The position numbers and the translations under genes were made by a program. The notes under the pieces were generated by a model. That model was given only the letters and a program-made list of their open reading frames with translations. It was not told the origin of the DNA and searched no databases. Below, one piece after another: positions 22,452 through 33,420 of a DNA stretch of 64,000 nucleotides. The stretch is taken from positions 2,728,001 to 2,792,000 of the forward strand of contig CANTUV010000002.1 in the NCBI GenBank assembly GCA_947685225.1, written 5' to 3'. The stretch comes from Garcia nutans (taxonomy: Eukaryota; Streptophyta; Magnoliopsida; Malpighiales; Euphorbiaceae). How positions within the stretch are numbered: the first letter of the stretch is position 1; every line of letters starts with the position of its first letter.

Positions 22452-24031
22452 ATTTTGAGTTCCTTGCTTATTGTGTTTAGTGTATTTTTGTTATTATTTT
22501 TCGTTTTTGTTTTAATGTTAACATTTTATATTTGAATATTTTATTTTATATATTGTATTTTGTTTGTTTTTAAACATTTGCGTTTATGATGAAAAGTTAG
22601 GGTTTTGCCTCATCAGGGTACGATGGAAGACAGGTTGTCCTTTAACTCTTTTTCTTTATTATTCTTGTTTTCCATTGAGGACAATGTAAATTCTAAAGTG
22701 TGGGGTAATCTTTTAGCTTTTCTTTAATTTTTGTTTTGTTTGTATTGATGTGTTTTATTATGTTATTCATGGCATAATTGTTGAAAGCTTATTAACTTTT
22801 CTGTGATTCTAGCATTATAGTTGAAACTTTAGAATCAGCATAGAGATTAGCATTTGAATTCATTCAGGGTTAATTTTTACATTCTGCAATTGATGACATA
22901 TAAATCTTTGTGAACCCACCTTTGTGAGTTTTGAACCTTATAGATTAAATATTATTATCAGTTGATTTTCTTTTCTTAAGTGTGCACCTTCATGATTTTG
23001 CATCTCTAGAGTTTGCTTTTGCATACTAATTTAACTCACATTATAATTTTATCTCAAGTTTTAAAATGATGAAGGCAAATTAGGCTAGCCCTTTAGCTTA
23101 AAAAGTCCTCCCTTAATATTGAATTCCTTAGTGAGCCAAGTTGAGCCTTTAACCTTTTCTTGATTGATCGACACAATTAACAACTCAACTTTCTCTTATT
23201 ATCATCATACCTGCATTAAGGAATGGAGTTCTTATGATATGACAATTGGGTGGTTTATTTCAAAGTGTGGGGTAAGCAAATAAAAAAAAATGGTATTGCT
23301 ATTTGGGGTTGAAATGCATACTGTGCACATTGTATTTGACTAAGAGTCACTTATTCTTTTCCTCTACATTTTAAGCTAGATGTTCCATGCAAGTTTATAT
23401 TTTGTATATATATATATTAAAAAAAATGATGATAAAAATAAAAGAAAAAGAAAAAGAGAAAATAAAAAAAAGATATATATATATATACAAAATTCATATA
23501 TTTTCTAGCATTAGAGGAATGATGACTCGTGTATTTTTCTTGAAGTATGCAAATATGTGAAAGTATTAAGGGATTGGTGAGTATGCCATTTGAGGGAGTC
23601 ATGAGTTTCTTAGCAAGAGTATTGTCTAAATTAGATACTCCATTTCTTGATGCTCCAGCTTAAATGTCTTCTTTCACACCTTTACCTTAGCCCCATTACA
23701 TCCAAATAAAATACCTTCGGATTATTTCTTGAGAAAATCAATGAGGGAGATTGGATAATTAAGCAAGTTTATGGTAGTATGCAGTCATGAGTGGTTTGAG
23801 TGAATTAACCTTTTAAATCGAGTGAAACACTTAGAAGAGAGATAAGATTTGTATGTCTGGATTAATGAATGAGTTAAGAAAATCTTGATTGAAGGAAATT
23901 GTAATTATTTATGTCTGAGTCTTGAAGGATTTCATCTTATATACTGGAATTATAGTTAAGGTTGTTTGAGTTTTTAATTTATGCCATGTGAATTTGCTTG
24001 AGGACAAGCAAAGTTTTAAGTGTGGGGTAGT
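22452..24031 (+). other. 3' non-coding region of element A, with polypurine tract
   Basis: No gene is seen. The region repeats the phrase AAAGTGTGGGGTA three times (near 22697, 23264 and 24018), the last being the polypurine tract next to the 3' LTR. A (TA)n run sits near 23404 and again near 23473. It closely parallels 38373-39982 in element B. Confidence 0.75.
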
Positions 24032-25606
24032 TGTTTTATTAGTTTTTGTTATAGATTTGTGTCTTGTTTATTATGATAATTATTGTTTTCTTTAGGTATT
24101 TTGTTAGTTTTAATATGTTTATTTAGTGTTTTCATTAATTTTGGTAGTTTTAGTTTATTTTAGTGTTTATGTCATTTTTGTCCTAGTTTTTAGTGTGTGT
24201 TTACATTTTGTTGGTTAATGTTCATTTAATTCTTGTTTAAAGTTTGTTTCAAGTTTTGTTTTAGGTTAAAAAGGCAAGGAACCAAATTGAAGGAAAAAAG
24301 GGACAGTAGCTGGCATAGGCAGAGGACACGACCAAGCTTGTGGCCGTGTCCCATACCAAGTTAAAGAGAAGATCAAGACACAGGGAGGGACACAAGAAAG
24401 GGACACGGCCAAGCTTGTGGCCGTGTCCCTCCAAAGATGCTCAGACACGGCCAAGTTGCTTAAGCCTGGCCGTGTCTCACTTAAATCCAAAGCAAAGAAG
24501 AAGAAACTCTCATAGAAGCAAACACAAGCAAGGGACACGGCCAAGCTTGTGGCCGTGTCCCTCCAATTCACCTCCAACACGGCCAAGTTCACTCCAACTT
24601 GGCCGTGTCACTCATGGATTAATGAAGACTCGCAGAGGTTTCGTATAAATATTAAAGTTAGGGTTTTCTTAATGGTTGTTGAAAGTTTGAGAGCTGTTTA
24701 GCCATCAAAGAAAGTTTTAGGGTTTTACATTTGTTTTCTTTGATTTTGATTACACTTTGATTAATCTAGCTTAGATTAGATTGTTCTAGCCATTGATACA
24801 TCCTTCTTGCAAGATTTGAACAAGAGATTCTTCAGAAGCTTCAAGGAGTTTGTAATTTGGTTTTGTTCTTGAACTTTATCTCTTTATTTTCATTGGAATT
24901 GTATTTATGGATATTATCATGTCTAAATTGATTTATTTGAATATTAATGAGATGAGTATGTTTGATAGCATTATGAACTAATTTGATCTAGTCTAGGGTT
25001 TGTATGGATCTGCTATGATTGTATGAATTGGTTATTACTCTTAACTTAATTATTTCTTTAAGCCTTTATTGAATGAATTATTGCTAATATATAATTGATT
25101 GGCCACCAATTATGTGTTTTAGGTATTAGATGATGGATTGAGAGATGAAGTCTAATGCTGGAAGAATTCAATTAAGGACTTAGGTGAATTAGAGATATAA
25201 CCTAGGAAAAGATTATTTCAATTGTAACAAGATTAGTTGAAAGAGGTTTGAATGCGAGAGCTTATTTCCTTTATTCAATTAATTAAGTTGCTTGAGATTT
25301 AATCTTTGAAATTAAATTGGTTAAGAGGAATAACCATTCATACATATAAGTAGTAGAGAAGTGCAAACCCATTCTATTAAGTGAATCAATTCATCAGTTT
25401 AGTTTACTTTTATTTGCTTTAAACTTCAATCAATCTTTTTCATTAGTTAACAATTTAAATTTATTCATTACTTGTTATTTATAATCTGATAATCAATTAG
25501 CTACTTTAGCTTCCTTGTGAGACGACCTTGGGGCAATCACCTTTGCTACAGCTACCTCGTATACTTGCGAGTGACGCTTTGTGGTAGAGTTAATTCGAGC
25601 GCAACA
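24032..25606 (+). repeat. 3' LTR of element A
   Basis: 1575 bp, from TGTTTTATTAG to GAGCGCAACA, followed by the GTAGA duplication. Its dyad island is at about 24325-24610 and TATAAATA at 24644-24651. The frames read across the island are spurious. Confidence 0.92.
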
Positions 25607-25711
25607 GTAGACCTAGATGAACCTAAAAATAATATCTGGAGCACTGATGAATACAAGGAATGGGCTCATTCTTTAAAGGAAGAGTTGTGGACTAAGCATA
25701 GGGCCTATTAA

Positions 25712-25985
25712 TGATTTCTTCTCTCATATTTAGCTTTTTTTTTCTTTTGTTGTTTTGCCTTTCATTCTACTTATATTTTTAGCCTACTTGTTTAATGTAA
25801 TAAAAGAGGAGAACTATTAAGGGAAAGAAACAATTTCATTTATCTATTTTAATGTTTGCCTTATGAGCACTTAATACATACCATGAACATGCCGTACAAC
25901 ATTACTAAACATTAACACACACTATAACAAACAAATTCATTCTTTGCAACAAGGACTCATAAGCAAAGACTGAATGATACTTGGC
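25712..25985. other. Spacer after the relic gene
   Basis: AT-rich, with a T-rich run and AATGTAATAAAAG near 25795. This is compatible with a 3' UTR and polyadenylation region of the relic gene. Nothing else was recognised. Confidence 0.3.
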
Positions 25986-26165
25986 AACATTGGTTGCTAA
26001 GGGCTTCACCTAAAAGGAATCAATTGATTACAAAGAAACCTTCTCCCCAGTGTCAAAAAAGGATTCCTTCCATATTATTATGGTATTAGTAGCCCATTTT
26101 GATTTAGAATTACGTCAAATGGATATAAAATCACCTTCCTCTATGGTGATTTAGAGGAAGAGATA
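25986..26165 (+). pseudogene. Copia reverse transcriptase, left fragment
   Basis: Shifted frames spell LVAKGFT, IDYKETFSPVSKKDSF, VAHFDLELRQMDIK and GDLEEEIYM-like pieces, the N-terminal RT segment of plant Copia elements. The break falls in the GAAGAGATAT of the EEEIYM motif, where element C inserted. Confidence 0.75.
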
Positions 26166-27507
26166 TGGTGCGCGCGAGCTACGCTATAGCAATACCGCAA
26201 GTGCACAGGTCGACCAAGTAATAAAGTAGTGAGTGAGTTATCGTTCCACTGAGGACAAGGTCAAGTACTAGTGCAAATCTTAACCATTGTTTAGCAAATC
26301 AATATGTTTATGATGTGCTGTAATTAAAAACAATTAATCTAATGACTGAAAGTAAAGGGAAATTAAATGTTGAGCAAAAAGGATTGATGGTAATAAAACT
26401 ATCCAGATATTGAATCCCCCTATCCTCAATGATATTTATGAACATCAATTCAGTTAAATCATTTAATATAGTTGAGTTGGCATTCCTCTAACTTAGACTA
26501 AAACCTTTCTCGAGTGAATTAATCCCTAATCACTAAGTAGAGTGCCAGAATCTCTTCTCAAACACAATTAATTAGATCTTGCATTAAGAACAAGGAACTA
26601 TAAACCAAAGGATCTTGTAAGTCTATCTCTAGTACTCCAATCAATCCTCAACCCTTATGAGTATTCAATTCATATCAAGCTTTCTCAAGTCAATAATATG
26701 AAAATTGCAACCAATCAATAAGCATGCTATTATCAAATGGAAATAGATCATTAAGTATCATAAGAATAAAACAACTCAATCAAATGATTCAGCTAAATAT
26801 AATTATTCAATCCATACAAATAAGCTAGGGTTCATCAATATCTAGATAGAGAATGAATTAGTTCATATTCAAAATCAGAAAAACAGAACAAGAAAAATGA
26901 TTAAAAGAAACCAAACAATCCATGGCGAATAATTTGTATTTCTTCACTTCAATTCCTCATTCTTGATTTAGATCTTGTTTAGAGTATGTTTTCACCCTCA
27001 ATCTCAGCTCCAAAACTCTCCTCTTTACTTTAAAAGTCGGCTCTAGGTTATAAGATATGAAATTTGGATCCTTAATTCGTGCTTCAGCGCAGCTTTTATA
27101 GTGTAGATAATTTTGCCTGACAAGCCCATGTCACTGGGCGTGTCATTGCCACTGTGATTTTGAACATAAGGCATGTCCAGTGACATGGGCATGCCACAGC
27201 TACTGTGAAACATTGCAAAAGGCACGCTTGGTGACACGCCCATGTTACTGGGTGTGTCAATGCTTCTATATGCAACATCAAAGGCACGTCCATTGACACG
27301 CCCATGTCCATGGGCGTGTCCTTTGATGAATTTTGCTCTTTTCTTCTACTTTCATCTGTAATTCCTCCGAAATGACCATAAGCCTCAAAATACAGAGAAT
27401 TCCTGAAATTAACCCTAAAATACACTTTGAACAAACAAATTAAACTCAATTGGATAATAATCATATTAAGAAATAGGAATAAAATATCATCAATTGTGCA
27501 CTTATCA
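26166..27507 (-). repeat. 3' LTR of element C
   Basis: On the plus strand it runs from TGGTGCGCGCGAGC to GTGCACTTATCA. A dyad island occupies 27115-27325 and the minus-strand TATA box CTATAAAAG lies at 27101-27093. It lacks a small piece of the island present in the other LTR. Confidence 0.85.
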
Positions 27508-28852
27508 AATTCTCCCACACTTGAGTTTTTGCTTGTCCTCAAGCAAACTAAATCACTGTAATAAGCAGAAATGACGGACCCCTTTATATTCAAAAAGAAA
27601 AGTAAAGTTTCGACAATACTTGAATAAGAAAACCTCACTTTCTCAACCAAAAACTGATTCACAATCATAACAGCTGAATCAAGAAGTTTCAAAACAAAAA
27701 ATATCACAGACCTAAAAGCTAAAAATCCAGAGTTAAAAGATTGAGCATAAAATTCCAGAAAATCAGGAAGCCATGAGCCAAGTACAAAAAATGTAAATTT
27801 TCTCTTAAGTTCTCTAACCCTCAAATTATTTTATTATTATTATTTTTCAAATGTATATACACATGTATATACATTTTAAGGAGCCCGACTTGTTTGAATG
27901 GATACTAACCTTTTGACGTGAAGGTAAACATTTGTGATGCCGACCCCCGGTTACTCAGCTAGAATCACCGTTCAAATGGCTACTAGCACTATTCATGATT
28001 CCAACTCATTTGTTTTAATTCAAGAGTAAAAATCAGTGGAACAGGGATAAATTTTCAAAGCTCCTTTAATTAGAATTATTTATTTATTATTATTATTTTA
28101 TTTCTTTTTTTTAAACAACTCAAGGGTCAGAAACTTAAGGGTCATACTAAGTCCGACTCAAGAATCTAAGGAATTATAACATGCTAAAAAATGTAACTAA
28201 GGTTTTAAACTTTAGATGTGTCCAATTTCCATCAATCCACAACCCAACTATAGTTATTACAATCGATCCTCAGCAATTGATTAAGATCACTAAGTTAACC
28301 TCAACAAGAAATTGTCATTTAGGAAATCTCAAATTAGTTCAACATATAAAGGGAAACCACATCAATTCACACTTATTACAACAATCTAGCTTACTTAAAT
28401 CCAAAAAGAGAAATAATTTGCAGAAATTAATTGAGACAAATGAATCAAATAGAAAGAATGAAATAATAAAAATTCAATCAAGAAAGTATACCTCTCCCCC
28501 ACACTTAAGATGCACATTGTCCCCAATGTGTGTGCAAAACAAGAAATAATGAAGAGAGAGAAAAACTGTCCTTTTCATGTCCATGAACGGATAAATATGA
28601 GTACGGTGCCAAGAGTATGGTGAAGGAGGATTTGCATAAAAACAAAAATCTAAAATGCAAACAAAATAAAAATCTAAAATGCAAACAAAACAAGGTTAAG
28701 ACATCAATAAATAAAATAAACAAACAAAAGAAACAGTTCTTAAAGAAAATAACAATTGTCTAAAAGCAATGAAAAAGAAAGAAAACTAAAAAGAATATTA
28801 AGTAAGCAAAGAAATGAAAATAAAATAAAAACAAAATAAAAATGTGGGCTAG
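27508..28852 (-). other. 3' non-coding region of element C
   Basis: No gene is seen. Next to the LTR is the polypurine tract. Near 28505 the minus strand reads GGGGACAATGTGCATC followed by AAGTGTGGGG, a phrase also found in A and B. A near-perfect palindrome built on TGTATATACACATGTATATAC lies around 27849-27872. Confidence 0.7.
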
Positions 28853-29053
28853 TCAAAAAATCGGTGCATCGTCGGAATCGTCACTGCCAGTCTCATCATC
28901 GGAAACATCAACTTGAGATGCAGGTGCAGGTGCAGGGGCTGGTAATTTTTTCTCCTCCACCAAAAATCCATACTCAAAGTGATCAGGAAGGGGTTTTAGT
29001 TCCAAGTTGGGTGGATCAATCACTGATGGTTTTGGCTTCTCTTCCTTTGGCAT
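28853..29053 (-). pseudogene. Acidic ORF tail of element C, linker joined across the pol deletion
   Basis: A 66-codon frame. Its first half (PPNLELKPLPDHFEYGFL) is the conserved Athila linker between protease and RT. Its second half turns abruptly into PAPAPAPASQ and an Asp/Ser-rich end (DDETGSDDSDD). I read this as a deletion joining the start of pol to the C-terminal tail of the downstream ORF. No RT motif is present. Confidence 0.6.
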
Positions 29054-29110
29054 CTCAATAGTTTCATATGCCCTGCATTTGAACGATTTGCTTGCTTCAA
29101 GAAAAGCAAG

Positions 29111-30099
29111 CTACTCCATTGCTTCTTGATCCTCAACATTTTCCTGTAATAAACACAACTCAAGGGGATCCTTGGAAACAATGTTAGTAACATTATTTAC
29201 GGTCTCATGCTCAATAACATCATTGCATGATTCCGCCTCATCAAGTGAAAGTGAATGCTTCATAGCATCATATATCCTAAAAATAACTTTATCATCACTC
29301 ACTCTCAAAGTTAATGTGCCATTATGAACATCGATAAGGGCACGGACTGTATTTAAAAATGGCCTACTAAGAATAAGTGAAACATCTGCATCCTCATCAA
29401 TATCAATGACAACAAAATCATTGGGAAAAATGAAATCCCCGACTTTTACCAACACATCTTCTATAATGCCACGAGGGTGGACTACTGACTTATCAGCAAG
29501 TTGGATGGTCATAAGTGTTGGTTTAGGTTTACCAATGCCTAACTCTTTGAAAATTTTATAGGGCATAACACTTATGCTAGCCCCCAAATCAGCTAATGCA
29601 CTCTTGACTTCAAGGTTACCTATTAAACATGGAATGGTAAAACTACCTGGATCTTTTAACTTCTTAGGTAACCTCCTTTGCAAAATTGCTAAATTCTTTT
29701 TAGATAACTGCACTAAAGACACTTCCTCAAGTTTCCTTTTATTAGAAAGGATGTCTTTCAAAAATTTAGCATATTTAGGCATATGTGACAAAGCTTCAAC
29801 AAATGGAATATTAATGTGCAACTGTTTAAAAAGTTCAAGAAACTTATTGAACTGAGCATCAATCTTGTCCTTGTTCAACCTTGCCGGATAGAATACTCTA
29901 GGTCGGTATTCCTTCAATATGGGGCTGCTTTCTTGCGGCTGCTTCTCTTTCTCACTTTCCAATGCAGTTTTCTCTCCCGAAGTGATAGGAGGATTGTGTT
30001 CTTTTTCTTTTTCTTGTATTTTGGCCCTTTTCTCTGCCACTTCTCCTCTTTTCTCATCCACATTATTGCTGATTTCTTTTCCACTCCTTAGTGTAATTG
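29111..30099 (-). CDS. Athila aspartic protease region of element C (partial gag-pol)
   Basis: A 316-codon frame opens after the B insertion point. It starts with a charged linker (EKRAKIQEKEKEHNPP) and continues YRPRVFYPARLNKDKID, INIPFVEALSHMPKYAKFL and RRLPKKLKDPGSFTIPC. The protease core has ALADLGASISVMPYKIF and SLILSRPFLNTV; the usual LGRPF is LSRPF here. Asp of DLGA is the expected catalytic residue. The frame is not interrupted, but it is separated from its gag by element B and ends at a TAG near 29113. It is therefore a surviving fragment, not a working gene. Confidence 0.8.
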
Positions 30100-30104
30100 C
30101 CTTG

Positions 30105-30946
30105 TGTTTTATTAGTTTTTGTCATAGATTTGTATCTTATTTATTGTGATGATTATTGTTTTATTTAGGTATTTTGGTAGTTTTAATATGTTTATTTAGT
30201 GTTTTCATTAATTTTGGTAGTTTTAATTTATTTGAGTGTTTATGTCATTTTTGTCCTAGTTTTTAGTGTGTGTTTGTGTGTTGTTAGTTAATGTTTATTT
30301 GATTCTTGTTTAAAGTGTGTTTCAAGTGTTTGTGTTAGGTTAATATGCAAGGAACCCTATTAAGGGCAAAACCAAGGATCACGAGAGGAAGGAAAGACCA
30401 AGGAACCAAGAGGAAGAAAACAATGGACAGTAGCTGACACATGCAGAGGACACGGCCAAGCTTGTGGCCGTGTCCCATACCAAGCTAAGGAAAAGACCAA
30501 GACACAGAAGGTGACACACTCAAGGGACACGGCCAAGCTTGTGGCCGTGTCCCTCCAAATTTGTCAAACACGGCCAAGTTGTCTAAAGATTGGCCGTGTC
30601 ACACTCAAGCCCAAAGAAAGAAGAAAGATGAAAATCAAACAGAAGCAGACACCTTCAGGGGACACAGCCAAGCTTGTGGTCGTGTCCCTCCAAGAACCTC
30701 AAACACGGCCAAGCTTGTCTAAGCTTGGCCGTGTCACTTATGGACTAAAGAAGACGCGGATTTTTGGAGCGGAGGTTTCGTATAAATATTAGAATTAGGG
30801 TTTTCAAAGGAGTTGTTGAGAGTTTTGAGTTTTGTCCAGCCGTCAGAGAATAAGTTAGGGTTTCTAAGTTGGGGTGATCACCTTTGCTACAGCTACCTCG
30901 TATACTTGCGAGTGACGCTTATAGTAGAGTTAATTAGAGCGCAATA
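30105..30946 (+). repeat. 5' LTR of element B, internally deleted
   Basis: 842 bp against 1649 bp for the 3' LTR. Sequence jumps from GTTAGGGTTTCTAA to GTTGGGGTGATCACC, skipping most of the R/U5 present at 40745-41555. The promoter half survives. Confidence 0.88.
30453..30788 (+). promoter_or_regulatory. CACGGCC dyad island and TATA box, element B 5' LTR
   Basis: Dyads of the GGACACGGCC...GGCCGTGTCC type begin near 30453, 30525, 30569, 30659 and 30703. TATAAATA follows at 30781-30788. The matching block in the 3' LTR is 40325-40666. Confidence 0.7.
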
Positions 30947-30952
30947 AGTTTT

Positions 30953-30970
30953 TGGCGCCGTTGTCGGGGA
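30953..30970 (+). other. Primer-binding site of element B (tRNA-Asp type)
   Basis: TGGCGCCGTTGTCGGGGA starts six bases after the LTR. It has one mismatch to the tRNA-Asp complement. Confidence 0.9.
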
Positions 30971-31087
30971 AGCTAATTGGCGTAATTGTTTATTAGGCAT
31001 AAATATTATAGATTATTTTTCATTGTTAACTTTTAATTTTATTTGTCTTTTGCTTTTAATAATTCTTTCTTTCCAGAAATTTTGTTT

Positions 31088-33420
31088 ATGCAAGGCAAGA
31101 GATCACTTGGAGGAGAGCTATACCCAGTCATTCCAGAAATTCAGAGAGTGAAAAGGAGCAGGGAAGAGTTTGAACTGTACACCGGATTTGATACTACAGA
31201 GGAGGACACTTCTAATTTTGAGTCGAAATCTGCACAATCTACCAACATGGGAGAAGAAAGGCAAAGAACTATGAGGGACTTTGCTAGACCTGTCATTGGA
31301 ACTTCCACATCTTGTATAAGATTGACGGATGCAGTAAGAAACTATGAATTGAAGAACATCCATTACAACATTCTGCCATCATTCTATGAAGTTCCAAATG
31401 AAGATCCTTTGAACTTTATTCGGGATTTTTATTCCACCCTCAACACTTTTCCATTGGGAGGACTAACAGAGGACCAGTTGAGGATGAGATGTTTCCCGTA
31501 TACATTGAAGGATAGGGCAAAGACCTGGCTTATGATGTTGCCCAAAAATTCTTTGACAACTTGGGAGCAAGTTTATAATAAATTTATGGGCAAGTTTTAC
31601 TCATATCAGAAGACAGCTGAATTGAGAGGGAAGATTGCTACATTCTCTCAATTTGAAGGAGAACCATTTCATGAGGCTTGGGACAGATTTAAGATGTTAT
31701 TGATCTAGTGTCCACACCATCATTACCCACTTCAACTTCTGAATCAGTTTTTCTACGATGGTCTAACCCAGCAATTTTAGAATACAGTTGATAATGCAGC
31801 TGGGGGAGCCATGGGAGAAAAGACAGCAGATGAAACTTATGCAATCTTTGAAATGTTGGGAGCTAATTCTCAACAGAAAAGTGTAAGAGGAAGAAGTAAA
31901 GGGGTGAATCAACTGGAAGCCAATAGTGAGATGGTCAATCAAATAGCTGAATTGACAAGGCAGGTGCAGATGCTGAACATGAAGAACAATACCTCTTCAT
32001 CCACTCAAGAAGTGTGTGGAATTTGTGGGACTTTCGGGCATGGAGCAAATATTTTCCCCTCCGCATATGAGTCTTATGGTAATGAAGCTGAGCAAGTCAA
32101 TGCTATGGGGGGATATCAACCAAGGGCCTGAAATGATCCTTACTCCAATACTTACAATTCTGGTTGGCGGAGTCATCCAAATTTTTCCTGGACAAAAAAT
32201 AACTCTCAACAGCCTTTCCATTTGCTCCAGAGACACAACCAACAGCAGGGTCAATCTTCAAATCAAGGGCAGCCTAAGAGAGAGAGTTTGGAAGAAAGTT
32301 TATAGGCTTTTATCCAAGTCAGTGCTAAAAATCAAGAGATGAACAACAAGAGGCTGGATTCATTAGAAGCATCTTTTAAGAAAGTGGAGACCCAAGTGGG
32401 ACAACTTGCACAACAGATGCAGATTCAACAAAAGGAAAAATTTCCAAGTCAACCTGAGCAGGCACAATCAGTGACTGTTCTTAGAAGTGGTAAGGTAATT
32501 AACAATAATGTTGAAAATAATTCTGTGAATGCAGGTGAGCAAGAGAATAAAAAGGAAGGAGAATCAGAGAACAAAGGTGCTGGAGAAAGTTCAATGGAGA
32601 AATCTCCTTCTACAGATTTACATAAGGCAAGCAATCCATACCGGCCACCTATACCATTCCCCAGCAGGTTGAAGAATGATAAACAAGATAAGCAATTTTC
32701 AGACATCTTCAACATGCTGTCTAAGGTAAGTATTAACTTACCCTTACTTGAAGCAATAAAGAACATGTCGGCTTATGCTAAATTCTTCAAAGAGCTGAAC
32801 ACCAAGAAAAAGAGGTATGAGCCGAATGAAAAGGTGATAGTTTCAGAGGTAGCTAGTGCTGTTCTGCAGCATAAACTACCTCCAAAGCTAAAGGATCCTG
32901 GAAGTTTTATAATTCAAATTACTATGGGGAATGGAAAGGGGACTGATGGCATGTGTGATTTAGGAGCTAGTGTAAATTTGATGCCTTATTCTGTGTACCT
33001 TGAATTAGAACTAGGGGAACTTAAACCTACAAAATGGTGTTGCAATTAGCTGATAGATCTCTTAGATTCTCAAAAGGGGTTATAGAAGATGTGTTAGTTA
33101 AGGTTGGTGGATTGATAGTACCTGTGGATTTCATAGTTCTTGACATGGAAGGAAGTAACTTTACACCATCAACACACACTATTCTGCTGGGTAGGCCTTT
33201 TATGGTGACTACCAACACCTTGATAGATGTTAAAAATGGTAAATTGACAATGACTGTCTTAGGATAAACGGTTGAATTTTCTATTTTTAACACTTCTCAT
33301 ATTCCTACAACTGCATTATATGAGGATTGCTCTTTAATTGATTGTATTGATGCAGTTGTTTCTGATGTTTTCTTGCAGACAAGTTCCTCAAATAAATTGG
33401 AGCTGGCACTGACCTTAGAT
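31088..33420 (+). pseudogene. gag-protease of element B, broken by stops and a frameshift
   Basis: Co-linear with the intact ORF of element A: ATG then QGKRSLGGEL, capsid region, a knuckle CGICGTFGHGANI whose last Cys is lost (IFPS where A has ICPS), coiled coil, and protease DLGASVNLMPYSVY. In-frame stops lie at 31706 (TAG), 31778 (TAG), 32129 (TGA), 32303 (TAG) and 33265 (TAA), all at positions where A has CAG or CAA. A one-base loss near 33030 shifts the frame inside the protease. The protein cannot be made as a unit. Confidence 0.88.

Larger units (their letters stand above)
16201..25606 (+). mobile_element. Athila-type Ty3 element A, complete but lacking pol
   Basis: A 9.4 kb element with LTRs at 16201-17762 and 24032-25606 and a perfect GTAGA duplication (16196-16200, 25607-25611). 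It has a tRNA-Asp-type primer site and a tract GTGTGGGGTAG before the 3' LTR. Inside are an intact gag-protease ORF, the last part of an integrase, and an ATHILA-type ORF broken by a frameshift and a stop. RT, RNase H and most of integrase are deleted relative to element B. My hand count gives roughly 25-30 substitutions plus a few small indels between the LTRs (about 2 percent), so the insertion is fairly young. It is a non-autonomous derivative that could only move with pol supplied in trans. Confidence 0.93.
15220..25711 (+). pseudogene. Relic plant gene, possibly plant-mobile-domain/DUF7745-like, split by element A
   Basis: Before element A, a frame reads YFWDPLDHVFHSRDQELCP and then LIEEFITIMELSFLKVT (15245-15420). 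This has the look of the N-terminal FWDP...PTLEEY segment of plant mobile-domain or DUF7745 proteins. Broken frames follow, with an IPQEFRYRPSFSILGPY segment near 15850. The last frame before the insertion reads LLSHLEGIWSFSPIQLEVD. After the element the same reading frame continues LDEPKNNIWSTDEYKEWAHS and ends at the TAA near 25710. The join falls exactly at the GTAGA duplication. Stops occur in the part left of A, so the gene was probably dead or dying. The family assignment is tentative; it could equally be a transposon-carried gene. Confidence 0.4.
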
